From Pseudomonas gingeri (lineage in GTDB: Bacteria > Pseudomonadota > Gammaproteobacteria > Pseudomonadales > Pseudomonadaceae): DNA of 64,000 bases. Location: the NCBI RefSeq assembly GCF_013385425.1, contig NZ_JACAQA010000019.1, positions 62,001-126,000 on the forward strand. The letters run 5' to 3'. Made by a program: the position numbers and the translations under genes. Below, in pieces: positions 55,007 to 62,916 of the stretch (the first letter of the stretch is position 1; every line of letters begins with the position of its first letter). The notes under the pieces were generated by a model. It was not told the DNA's origin. It saw only the letters and a list, made by a program, of their open reading frames with translations, and ran no database searches.

Positions 55007-56017
55007 ATGGCTTTTAATATGCGTAACCGCAGCCTGCTGAGCTTGATGCACCACACCAATCGCGAGCTGCACTACCTGCTGGACCTGTCCCGCGACCTCA
55101 AGCGCGCCAAGTACACCGGCACCGAGCAGCAGCACCTCAAGGGCAAGAACATCGCGCTGATCTTCGAGAAGACCTCGACCCGCACCCGTTGCGCCTTCGA
55201 AGTCGCGGCCCATGACCAGGGCGCCCACGTCACCTATATCGACCCGGTGTCGTCGCAGATCGGCCACAAGGAAAGCATGAAGGACACCGCCCGCGTGCTG
55301 GGGCGGATGTTCGACGCCATCGAGTACCGGGGCTTCGAACAGGAGATCGTCGAAGAACTGGCGAAGTTCGCCGGCGTGCCGGTGTTCAACGGCCTGACCG
55401 CCGAGTTCCACCCGACACAGATGATCGCCGACACCCTGACCATGCGCGAGCACAGCGACAAGCCGCTGCATGACATCAGCTACGCCTACCTTGGCGATGC
55501 GCGCTACAACATGGGCAACTCGCTGCTGATGATCGGCGCCAAGCTGGGTATGGACGTGCGCATCGGTGCGCCAAAAGCCCTCTGGCCCCATGACGATTTC
55601 ATCGCCCAGTGCAAGGCCTTTGCCGAGGAAAGCGGCGCGCGCATCACCATCACCGAAGACCCGCAGGAAGCGGTCAAGGGCGTGGACTTCATCCACACCG
55701 ATATCTGGGTGTCCATGGGTGAGCCGGTGGAGGCCTGGGACGAACGTATCGAGCAACTGATGCCGTATCAGGTCAATGCAAAAATGATGAAGGCCTCAGG
55801 CAATCCCCGGGTCAAGTTCATGCACTGCCTGCCGGCGTTCCACAACAGCGAGACCAAGGTCGGCAAGGATATCGCGTCGCGTTACCCGCACCTGGCCAAT
55901 GGAGTTGAAGTGACCGAGGAGGTGTTCGAGTCGCCGGCCAATATCGCTTTCGAGCAGGCGGAAAACCGCATGCACACGATCAAGGCGATCCTGGTGTCGG
56001 CGCTGGCGGATATCTAG
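55007..56017 (+). CDS. arcB: Catabolic ornithine carbamoyltransferase
   Basis: A 336-residue enzyme that splits citrulline with phosphate into ornithine and carbamoyl phosphate. The carbamoyl-phosphate motif FEKTSTRTRCAFE is near residue 54 and the ornithine-site HCLPAFHN near 270. GAGGAG precedes the start. Third gene of arcDABC, separated from arcA by a REP. Confidence 0.96.
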   Translation: MAFNMRNRSLLSLMHHTNRELHYLLDLSRDLKRAKYTGTEQQHLKGKNIALIFEKTSTRTRCAFEVAAHDQGAHVTYIDPVSSQIGHKESMKDTARVLGRMFDAIEYRGFEQEIVEELAKFAGVPVFNGLTAEFHPTQMIADTLTMREHSDKPLHDISYAYLGDARYNMGNSLLMIGAKLGMDVRIGAPKALWPHDDFIAQCKAFAEESGARITITEDPQEAVKGVDFIHTDIWVSMGEPVEAWDERIEQLMPYQVNAKMMKASGNPRVKFMHCLPAFHNSETKVGKDIASRYPHLANGVEVTEEVFESPANIAFEQAENRMHTIKAILVSALADI

Positions 56018-56031
56018 GACCGGCGCTCCCC

Positions 56032-56133
56032 CTGTAGGAGCGAGCAAGCTCGCGATAATCGCACGGGCGCCCTGTGACACCTGGTACCCCGCGTTATCGT
56101 CGACCTCCATCGCGAGCAAGCTCGCTCCTACAG
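56032..56133. repeat. REP doublet between arcB and arcC
   Basis: Inverted units CTGTAGGAGCGAGCAAGCTCGCGA and TCGCGAGCAAGCTCGCTCCTACAG; the spacer, read on the other strand, contains GGTCGACGATAACGCGGGG as in the element at 18641. Confidence 0.75.
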
Positions 56134-56167
56134 GGGAACTCATGCAACCTCTGGAAGGACAGTACTT

Positions 56168-57097
56168 ATGCGTATCGTCGTCGCATTGGGCGGTAACGCC
56201 CTCCTGCGTCGTGGTGAACCCATGACCGCGGACAATCAACGCGCCAATATCCGTATCGCCACCGAACAGATTGCCAAGATCTACCCCGGCAACCAGTTGG
56301 TCATCGCCCACGGCAACGGCCCGCAGGTCGGCCTGCTGTCGTTGCAGGCGGCCGCCTACACCCAGCTCTCGCCCTACCCGCTGGACGTGCTCGGCGCCGA
56401 AACCGAAGGCATGATCGGCTACATCATCGAACAGGAACTGGGCAACCTGCTGGACTTCGAAGTGCCCTTCGCCACCCTGCTCACCCAGGTCGAAGTCGAC
56501 CCCGAGGACCCGGCTTTCCAGCATCCGAGCAAGCCCATCGGCCCGGTCTACAGCAAGGCCGAAGCAGAACGACTGGCCACTGAAAAAGGCTGGAGCATCG
56601 CCCCGGACGGCGACAAATTCCGCCGCGTGGTCGCCAGCCCGAAACCCAAGCGCATCTTCGAGATCCGTCCGATCAAATGGCTGCTGGACAAGGGCAGCAT
56701 CGTGATCTGTGCCGGCGGTGGCGGCATCCCGACAATGTACGGCGAGGACGGCAAGCTCAAGGGCATCGAAGCGGTGATCGACAAGGACCTGTGCTCGGCG
56801 CTGCTGGCCGAACAGCTGGAGGCCGACCTGCTGGTGATCGCCACGGACGTCAATGCCGCTTTTGTCGACTGGGGCCAGCCGTCCCAGAAGGCCATTATCC
56901 AGGCCCATCCGGACGATCTCGAAAAACTCGGTTTCGCCGCCGGCTCCATGGGCCCGAAAGTCCAGGCCGCCTGCGAGTTCGCCCGGCACACCGGCAAGGC
57001 CGCGGTGATCGGTTCACTGGCGGATATCGAGGCGATAGTCCAAGGTAAGGCGGGTACGCGGATCAGTACGGCACAGCCCGGCATCACTTATTCATGA
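56168..57097 (+). CDS. arcC: Carbamate kinase
   Basis: A 309-residue kinase that uses carbamoyl phosphate to make ATP, the energy-yielding last step of the pathway. Begins MRIVVALGGNALLRRGEPM; AHGNGPQVGLLSLQAAAY is near residue 51 and CAGGGGIPTMYGEDGKLKGIEAVIDKDL near 179. Last gene of arcDABC. Confidence 0.96.
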   Translation: MRIVVALGGNALLRRGEPMTADNQRANIRIATEQIAKIYPGNQLVIAHGNGPQVGLLSLQAAAYTQLSPYPLDVLGAETEGMIGYIIEQELGNLLDFEVPFATLLTQVEVDPEDPAFQHPSKPIGPVYSKAEAERLATEKGWSIAPDGDKFRRVVASPKPKRIFEIRPIKWLLDKGSIVICAGGGGIPTMYGEDGKLKGIEAVIDKDLCSALLAEQLEADLLVIATDVNAAFVDWGQPSQKAIIQAHPDDLEKLGFAAGSMGPKVQAACEFARHTGKAAVIGSLADIEAIVQGKAGTRISTAQPGITYS

Positions 57098-57152
57098 GAA
57101 CCATCGGGCAGGCCCGTGGTCTGCCCTACTCCATGCCTTGAAGGAGAACACC

Positions 57153-57512
57153 ATGGCCACGTTCACGCCCGGTCACCTGCATATCGAGCGCCATGCGCTG
57201 AACAAGGACGATTTCAGCTACAACCTGAGTTTCGACTATGAAGTCGCCCAGGACCCGAAGGAAGGCACCGGCATGCGCTTTACCTTGCACGGCACCATCG
57301 AGGGCAAGTCCCTCGACGAGTCGTTCTTCATGCCCAAGGACCAGGCCTTCGACTTTGCCCGCGTCGCCAGCCATATCGCGCAGAAATACGGCATGCCGAA
57401 AAATGCCAGCATCATTTCCCTGCACAAATACTACGACGAGATGTTCGAGGATGTGCGGGCCAAGCTCGACGTCAAGTCAGGCGACCCGATGAAGCTTGAA
57501 CATCTGAGCTGA
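57153..57512 (+). CDS. DUF5064 family protein
   Basis: A 119-residue soluble protein (MATFTPGHLHIERHALNKDD...) with FHLHGTIEGK-like core and a helical C-terminus. It belongs, by recall, to DUF5064, a Pseudomonas family often found after arcC. AAGGAG precedes ATG 57153. Function unknown; 55 nt after arcC, so it may be part of the arc transcript. Confidence 0.75.
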   Translation: MATFTPGHLHIERHALNKDDFSYNLSFDYEVAQDPKEGTGMRFTLHGTIEGKSLDESFFMPKDQAFDFARVASHIAQKYGMPKNASIISLHKYYDEMFEDVRAKLDVKSGDPMKLEHLS

Positions 57513-57623
57513 CCAGAGGCTCGTTCCAGTAACAGGACAGGGGCGTTCACGCGGTAGATTTCACCAAACCCCACACGCCAAGGCATAATTGCCGCCCTCG
57601 CGCCCGGAACACCGAATCGCCCC

Positions 57624-59132
57624 ATGCGTATCCACGTCAGTTTCATCGACCGCGTCGGCATCACCCAGGAAGTCCTGGCCCTGCTCGGTGGACGCAATCT
57701 CAACCTGGATGCGGTGGAGATGGTTCCGCCCAACGTCTATATCGACGCCCCGACCCTCAGCCCGCAAGTGCTCGAGGAGTTGCGCGACGCGCTGTTCAGC
57801 GTCCGTGGCGTAGAGGCGGTGACGGTGGTGGATATCCTCCCGGGACAGCGCCGCCACCTGCAACTCGACGCCCTGCTCGCGGCCATGACCGACCCGGTGC
57901 TGGCCCTGGACAGCGCCGGCCACGTGCTGCTGGCCAACCCGGCGCTGATTGCCCTGTACGGTCGCGAGCCGGCGGGTGAAAGCGTCGCCGAACTCTTTGC
58001 CGACCCCAATCTCCTGGACACCCTGCTGGAAAACGGTTTCCGCCTGCCGCTGCGGGAAATCACCGTCAACGGCCAGACCCTGCTGCTCGACGCCACGCCG
58101 ATCACCGATGCCGGCGCACTGCTGACCCTGTACCAGCCGAACCGCATCGGCGAGCGTCTGTCGGCTCTGCACCACGACCATGCCGAAGGTTTCGACGCGC
58201 TGCTCGGCGAGTCTCCGGCGATTCGTACCCTCAAGGCCCGTGCCCAGCGGGTCGCGGCCCTCGACGCACCGCTGCTGATCCAGGGCGAAACCGGCACCGG
58301 CAAGGAGCTGGTGGCGCGGGCCTGCCATGCCATCAGTGCGCGCCACAGTGCCCCCTTCCTGGCCCTGAACTGCGCGGCCCTGCCGGAGAACCTCGCCGAA
58401 AGCGAACTGTTCGGCTACGCCCCCGGGGCCTTTACCGGCGCCCAGCGCGGCGGCAAGCCGGGACTGATGGAATTGGCGAACCAGGGCACGGTGTTTCTTG
58501 ATGAGATCGGCGAAATGTCGCCATACCTGCAAGCCAAGTTGCTGCGTTTTCTCAATGACGGCAGCTTCCGTCGCGTCGGCGGGGACCGCGAGGTCAAGGT
58601 CAACGTGCGGATTCTCAGCGCCACCCACCGCAACCTGGAGAAGATGGTCAGCGAAGGCAGTTTTCGCGAAGACCTGTTCTACCGGCTGAACGTGCTCAAT
58701 GTCGAGGTCCCGCCGCTGCGCGAGCGCGGCCAGGACATCCTGTTGCTGGCACGCTATTTCATGCAGCAGGCCTGCACGCAGATCCAGCGTCCGGTCTGCC
58801 GGCTGGCACCCGGAACCTATCCAGCGTTGCTGGACAACCGCTGGCCGGGCAATGTACGGCAATTGCAGAACGTGATCTTCCGCGCGGCGGCGATCTGCGA
58901 GAGCAGCGTGGTGGATATCGGCGACCTGGACATTGCCGGAACCTCGGTGGCACGTCAGAGCGACCCGGAGATCGACAGCCTGGAACAGGCGGTCGAGGAT
59001 TTCGAGAAGACCCTGCTGGAAAAGCTCTACGTGCAGTATCCCTCGACCCGGCAACTGGCCAGTCGACTGCAGACCTCCCATACGGCCATTGCCCATCGCC
59101 TGCGCAAATACGGCATTCCCGGCAAGCCCTGA
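57624..59132 (+). CDS. gcsR: GcsR, TyrR-like sigma-54 activator of glycine cleavage
   Basis: A 502-residue enhancer-binding protein: ACT-like N-terminus (residues 1-70), PAS (~78-180), AAA+ domain (~195-430) with Walker A GETGTGKE, the sigma-54 loop GAFTGA and Walker B VFLDEIGEM, and a TyrR-type HTH at the end (STRQLASRLQTSHTAIAHRLRKYG). In P. aeruginosa GcsR senses glycine and activates gcvH2. Three sites and a sigma-54 promoter follow it directly, ahead of gcvH. Confidence 0.9.
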   Translation: MRIHVSFIDRVGITQEVLALLGGRNLNLDAVEMVPPNVYIDAPTLSPQVLEELRDALFSVRGVEAVTVVDILPGQRRHLQLDALLAAMTDPVLALDSAGHVLLANPALIALYGREPAGESVAELFADPNLLDTLLENGFRLPLREITVNGQTLLLDATPITDAGALLTLYQPNRIGERLSALHHDHAEGFDALLGESPAIRTLKARAQRVAALDAPLLIQGETGTGKELVARACHAISARHSAPFLALNCAALPENLAESELFGYAPGAFTGAQRGGKPGLMELANQGTVFLDEIGEMSPYLQAKLLRFLNDGSFRRVGGDREVKVNVRILSATHRNLEKMVSEGSFREDLFYRLNVLNVEVPPLRERGQDILLLARYFMQQACTQIQRPVCRLAPGTYPALLDNRWPGNVRQLQNVIFRAAAICESSVVDIGDLDIAGTSVARQSDPEIDSLEQAVEDFEKTLLEKLYVQYPSTRQLASRLQTSHTAIAHRLRKYGIPGKP

Positions 59133-59161
59133 GGCAACACGCACGAAAAGCGACCTCCATC

Positions 59162-59179
59162 TGTACTGAAAGCGCTACA
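59162..59179 (+). promoter_or_regulatory. GcsR-type site 1
   Basis: TGTACTG-AAAG-CGCTACA, 7-4-7 inverted repeat. One nt before site 2. Confidence 0.65.
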
Positions 59180-59180
59180 G

Positions 59181-59198
59181 TGGAACGATTTCGCTACA
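59181..59198 (+). promoter_or_regulatory. GcsR-type site 2
   Basis: TGGAACG-ATTT-CGCTACA. Same 7-4-7 layout, 19 bp from site 1 start to start. Confidence 0.65.
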
Positions 59199-59261
59199 CT
59201 TCAAGCCAATCCCCACTGCACAAGGCTTTGATCCTGTTAGGCTTTTTTTCTGCCCTCCAGC

Positions 59262-59279
59262 TGTAGCGATTTCGCTACA
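59262..59279 (+). promoter_or_regulatory. GcsR-type site 3
   Basis: TGTAGCG-ATTT-CGCTACA is a perfect inverted repeat, the best of the three. It ends about 63 nt before the -24 element. Confidence 0.7.
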
Positions 59280-59342
59280 GCTGCGGCCATCCAGTGTGCG
59301 CAAAAAACCCGCAAACCCTTGATTTACAAGCCCCGCGAAGTA

Positions 59343-59359
59343 TTGGCCACAAACTTGCT
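59343..59359 (+). promoter_or_regulatory. Sigma-54 promoter of gcvH
   Basis: TTGGCCACAAACTTGCT has GG (59345-59346) and GC (59357-59358) exactly 10 nt apart, the -24/-12 signature. It lies 84 nt before gcvH. Confidence 0.75.
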
Positions 59360-59442
59360 ATGGGAACTCCCATTCAGCGGGACGTCGATCCCGCATCCCC
59401 TGCGTCCACCTGACGACGAGTCTGGCCCCCTTAGGAGTTTCC

Positions 59443-59820
59443 ATGAGCGAGTTGCGTTTTACTGAAGACCACGAATGGCTGCGTACCGAAGCCGATGGCA
59501 GTGTCACGGTCGGCATCACGGCTTTCGCGCAAAACGCCCTGGGCGACGTGGTGTTTGTGCAACTGCCGGAACTGCAGCAGTACGACAAAGGCGCCGAAGC
59601 CGCCACCGTGGAATCGGTCAAGGCCGCCAGCGGCGTGTACATGCCCCTGGACGGTGAAGTGCTCGAATTCAACCCGGCGCTGGAAGACAGCCCCGAGCTG
59701 GTCAACGAAGATCCGCTGGGCGAAGGCTGGTTTTTCCGCTTCCGCCCAACCGATGCCTCGGCAGTCGCTAGACTGCTGGATCAGGATGCCTACGACCAAC
59801 TGATCAAAGCCAACGCCTGA
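59443..59820 (+). CDS. gcvH: Glycine cleavage H protein
   Basis: A 125-residue lipoyl carrier that shuttles the aminomethyl group between GcvP and GcvT. The lipoylated Lys is in ATVESVKAASGVYMP near residue 63. TTAGGAG precedes the start. First gene of the operon; 9 nt before gcvP. Confidence 0.95.
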   Translation: MSELRFTEDHEWLRTEADGSVTVGITAFAQNALGDVVFVQLPELQQYDKGAEAATVESVKAASGVYMPLDGEVLEFNPALEDSPELVNEDPLGEGWFFRFRPTDASAVARLLDQDAYDQLIKANA

Positions 59821-59829
59821 GGAACTGTC

Positions 59830-62679
59830 ATGACTGTCAATCTCAGCACCGCCAACGAATTTATCGCCCGTCATATCGGCCCGCGCCAGACAGACGAACA
59901 GGCCATGCTCGAAACCCTCGGTTTCGACTCCCTGCAAGCCCTCAGCGCCAGCGTGATCCCCGACAGCATCAAGGGCACCAGCGTCCTTGACCTCGGGGCC
60001 GGGCAAAGCGAAGCCGACGCCCTGGCGTCGATCAAGGCCATCGCCGCGAAAAACCAGCTGTTCAAGACCTACATCGGCCAGGGCTACTACAACTGCCATA
60101 CGCCGTCGCCGATCCTGCGCAACCTCCTGGAAAACCCCGCCTGGTACACCGCCTACACCCCGTACCAACCGGAAATCTCCCAGGGTCGCCTGGAAGCGCT
60201 GCTGAATTTCCAGACCCTGATCAGCGACCTCAGCGGCCTGCCGATCGCCAACGCCTCGCTGCTCGACGAAGCCACCGCCGCCGCCGAAGCCATGACCTTC
60301 TGCAAGCGCCTGAGCAAGAACAAGGGCAGCAACGCCTTCTTCGCCTCCGTGCACTGCCATCCGCAGACCCTCGACGTCCTGCGCACCCGTGCCGAGCCCC
60401 TGGGCATCAACGTGGTGGTGGGCGATGAACACCAACTGACCGACGTCAGCCCGTTCTTCGGCGCCCTGCTGCAATACCCGGCGAGCAACGGTGATCTGTT
60501 CGACTACCGCGCCCTGACCGAGCGTTTCCATGCGGCCAACGCCCTGGTGGCGGTCGCCGCCGACCTGCTGGCCCTGACCCTGCTGACCCCGCCGGGCGAG
60601 TTCGGTGCCGACGTGGCCATCGGCAGCGCCCAGCGCTTTGGTGTCCCGCTGGGCTTCGGTGGCCCGCACGCGGCCTACTTCTCCACCCGCGATGCGTTCA
60701 AGCGCGACATGCCCGGCCGTCTGGTCGGCGTCTCGGTGGACCGTTTCGGCAAGCCGGCCCTGCGCCTGGCCATGCAGACCCGCGAGCAACATATCCGTCG
60801 CGAGAAAGCCACCAGCAACATCTGCACCGCCCAGGTCCTGCTGGCCAACATCGCCAGCATGTACGCGGTGTATCACGGTCCAAAAGGCCTGATCCAGATT
60901 GCCCAGCGTATCCACGGCTTCACCGCGATCCTCGCCAAGGGCTTGAGCGCCCTGGGCCTGACGGTCGAGCAGGACAACTTCTTCGACACCCTGACCCTCA
61001 ACACCGGCGCCCAGACCGCGGCCCTGCACGAACAGGCCCATGCCCAGCGCATCAACCTGCGCGTCGTGGATGCCCAGCGCCTGGGCCTGTCCCTGGACGA
61101 AACCACCAGCCAGGCCGATATCGAAAACCTGTGGAAACTGCTGGCCGGCGGCAAGTCCGTACCGGACTTCAACGTCCTGGCCGCGTCGGTCGAAAGCCGT
61201 ATCCCGGCAGCCCTGGTGCGCCAGTCGGCCATCCTCAGCCACCCGGTATTCAACCGTTATCACTCGGAAACCGAGCTGATGCGCTACCTGCGCAAGCTGG
61301 CCGACAAGGACCTGGCCCTGGATCGCACCATGATCCCGCTGGGCTCCTGCACCATGAAGCTCAATGCCGCCAGCGAAATGATCCCGGTGACCTGGGCCGA
61401 ATTCGGTGCCCTGCACCCGTTCGCCCCGGCCGAGCAAAGCGCCGGCTACCAGCAACTGACCGACGAGCTGGAAGCGATGCTCTGCGCCGCCACCGGCTAC
61501 GACGCGATTTCCCTGCAACCGAACGCCGGTTCCCAGGGCGAATACGCCGGCCTGCTGGCGATCCGCGCCTACCACCAGAGCCGTGGCGACGAGCGCCGCG
61601 ATATCTGCCTGATCCCGTCGTCGGCCCACGGCACCAACCCGGCCACGGCGAACATGGCCGGCATGCGCGTGATCGTCACCGCCTGCGATGCCCGCGGTAA
61701 CGTCGATATCGAAGACCTGCGGGCCAAGGCGATCGAGCACCGCGAGCACCTCGCCGCGCTGATGATCACCTACCCGTCGACCCACGGTGTGTTCGAGGAA
61801 GGTATCCGCGAAATCTGCGGCATCATTCATGACAACGGCGGCCAGGTGTATATCGACGGCGCCAACATGAACGCCATGGTCGGCCTCTGCGCCCCGGGCA
61901 AGTTCGGCGGCGATGTATCGCACCTGAACCTGCACAAGACCTTCTGCATTCCCCACGGCGGTGGCGGCCCGGGCGTCGGCCCGATCGGTGTGAAGTCGCA
62001 CCTGACGCCGTTCCTGCCGGGTCACGGCACCATGGAGCGCAAGGAAGGCGCGGTCTGCGCGGCGCCGTTCGGCAGCGCAAGCATCCTGCCGATCACCTGG
62101 ATGTATATCCGCATGATGGGTGGCGAAGGCCTCAAGCGCGCCTCGCAGTTGGCGATCCTCAATGCCAACTACATCGCCCGGCGCCTGGAAGAGCACTACC
62201 CGGTGCTCTACAGCGGCAGCAACGGCCTGGTGGCCCACGAGTGCATCCTCGACCTGCGTCCGTTGAAGGACAGCAGCGGCATCAGCGTCGATGACGTCGC
62301 CAAGCGCCTGATCGACTTCGGTTTCCATGCCCCGACCATGTCGTTCCCGGTGGCCGGCACCCTGATGATCGAGCCGACCGAAAGCGAATCCAAGGAAGAA
62401 CTGGACCGCTTCTGCGACGCCATGATCCACATCCGCGAAGAAATCCGCGCGGTGGAAAACGGCAGCCTGGACAAGGACGACAACCCGCTGAAGAACGCCC
62501 CGCACACCGCGGCGGAAATCGTCGGCGAGTGGTTCCATCCGTACAGCCGCGAACAGGCGGTGTACCCGGTGGCGTCCTTGATCGAAGGCAAGTACTGGCC
62601 GCCGGTGGGGCGTGTCGACAACGTGTTCGGCGACCGCAACCTGGTCTGCGCCTGCCCGTCGATCGAGAACTACGCTTAA
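59830..62679 (+). CDS. gcvP: Glycine dehydrogenase (decarboxylating), P protein
   Basis: A 949-residue PLP enzyme of the glycine cleavage system. It is the long, single-chain form. GCTMKLN-type PLYPLGSCTMKLNAA near residue 503, and the PLP lysine in HLNLHKTFCIPHGGGGPG near 700. It decarboxylates glycine and loads H protein. The usual second H/T partners are not in view; gcvT may follow sdaA beyond the window. Confidence 0.95.
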   Translation: MTVNLSTANEFIARHIGPRQTDEQAMLETLGFDSLQALSASVIPDSIKGTSVLDLGAGQSEADALASIKAIAAKNQLFKTYIGQGYYNCHTPSPILRNLLENPAWYTAYTPYQPEISQGRLEALLNFQTLISDLSGLPIANASLLDEATAAAEAMTFCKRLSKNKGSNAFFASVHCHPQTLDVLRTRAEPLGINVVVGDEHQLTDVSPFFGALLQYPASNGDLFDYRALTERFHAANALVAVAADLLALTLLTPPGEFGADVAIGSAQRFGVPLGFGGPHAAYFSTRDAFKRDMPGRLVGVSVDRFGKPALRLAMQTREQHIRREKATSNICTAQVLLANIASMYAVYHGPKGLIQIAQRIHGFTAILAKGLSALGLTVEQDNFFDTLTLNTGAQTAALHEQAHAQRINLRVVDAQRLGLSLDETTSQADIENLWKLLAGGKSVPDFNVLAASVESRIPAALVRQSAILSHPVFNRYHSETELMRYLRKLADKDLALDRTMIPLGSCTMKLNAASEMIPVTWAEFGALHPFAPAEQSAGYQQLTDELEAMLCAATGYDAISLQPNAGSQGEYAGLLAIRAYHQSRGDERRDICLIPSSAHGTNPATANMAGMRVIVTACDARGNVDIEDLRAKAIEHREHLAALMITYPSTHGVFEEGIREICGIIHDNGGQVYIDGANMNAMVGLCAPGKFGGDVSHLNLHKTFCIPHGGGGPGVGPIGVKSHLTPFLPGHGTMERKEGAVCAAPFGSASILPITWMYIRMMGGEGLKRASQLAILNANYIARRLEEHYPVLYSGSNGLVAHECILDLRPLKDSSGISVDDVAKRLIDFGFHAPTMSFPVAGTLMIEPTESESKEELDRFCDAMIHIREEIRAVENGSLDKDDNPLKNAPHTAAEIVGEWFHPYSREQAVYPVASLIEGKYWPPVGRVDNVFGDRNLVCACPSIENYA

Positions 62680-62720
62680 CCCGGTGTAAACATCCGGTTC
62701 AGCGGTGCCTGCCCCGACGT

Positions 62721-62814
62721 CTTCGCGGGCAAGCACCGCTCCCACAGGTTTTTCGTTTGTACAAAAGGTCCGGATTCAACCCGGATATTGTGGGAGCGGA
62801 GCTTGCCCGCGAAG
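62721..62814. repeat. REP doublet (GTGGGAGCGGAGC subfamily)
   Basis: CTTCGCGGGCAAGCACCGCT and GTGGGAGCGGAGCTTGCCCG inverted units between gcvP and sdaA. A degenerate third unit follows at 62831-62863. Confidence 0.7.
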
Positions 62815-62916
62815 AGGCCCCTGAGGCCAGCAAAAACTTCGCGGTCAAACCCGCCCCTATAAGACACCTGACGTGCTTCCAAGCCGATAATTATTAGAAA
62901 ACACCGGAGAACCCAC

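Larger units (their letters stand above)
59133..59442. other. gcsR-gcvH control region
   Basis: This 310-bp gap contains three 18-bp GcsR-type sites (two adjacent, one about 80 nt downstream) and a sigma-54 promoter. No coding sequence. Confidence 0.75.

Noticed and set aside
59431..62745. 1104-residue minus-strand ORF opposite gcvH-gcvP
   Set aside because: Antisense shadow of gcvP; low-complexity composition with no recognisable domain.
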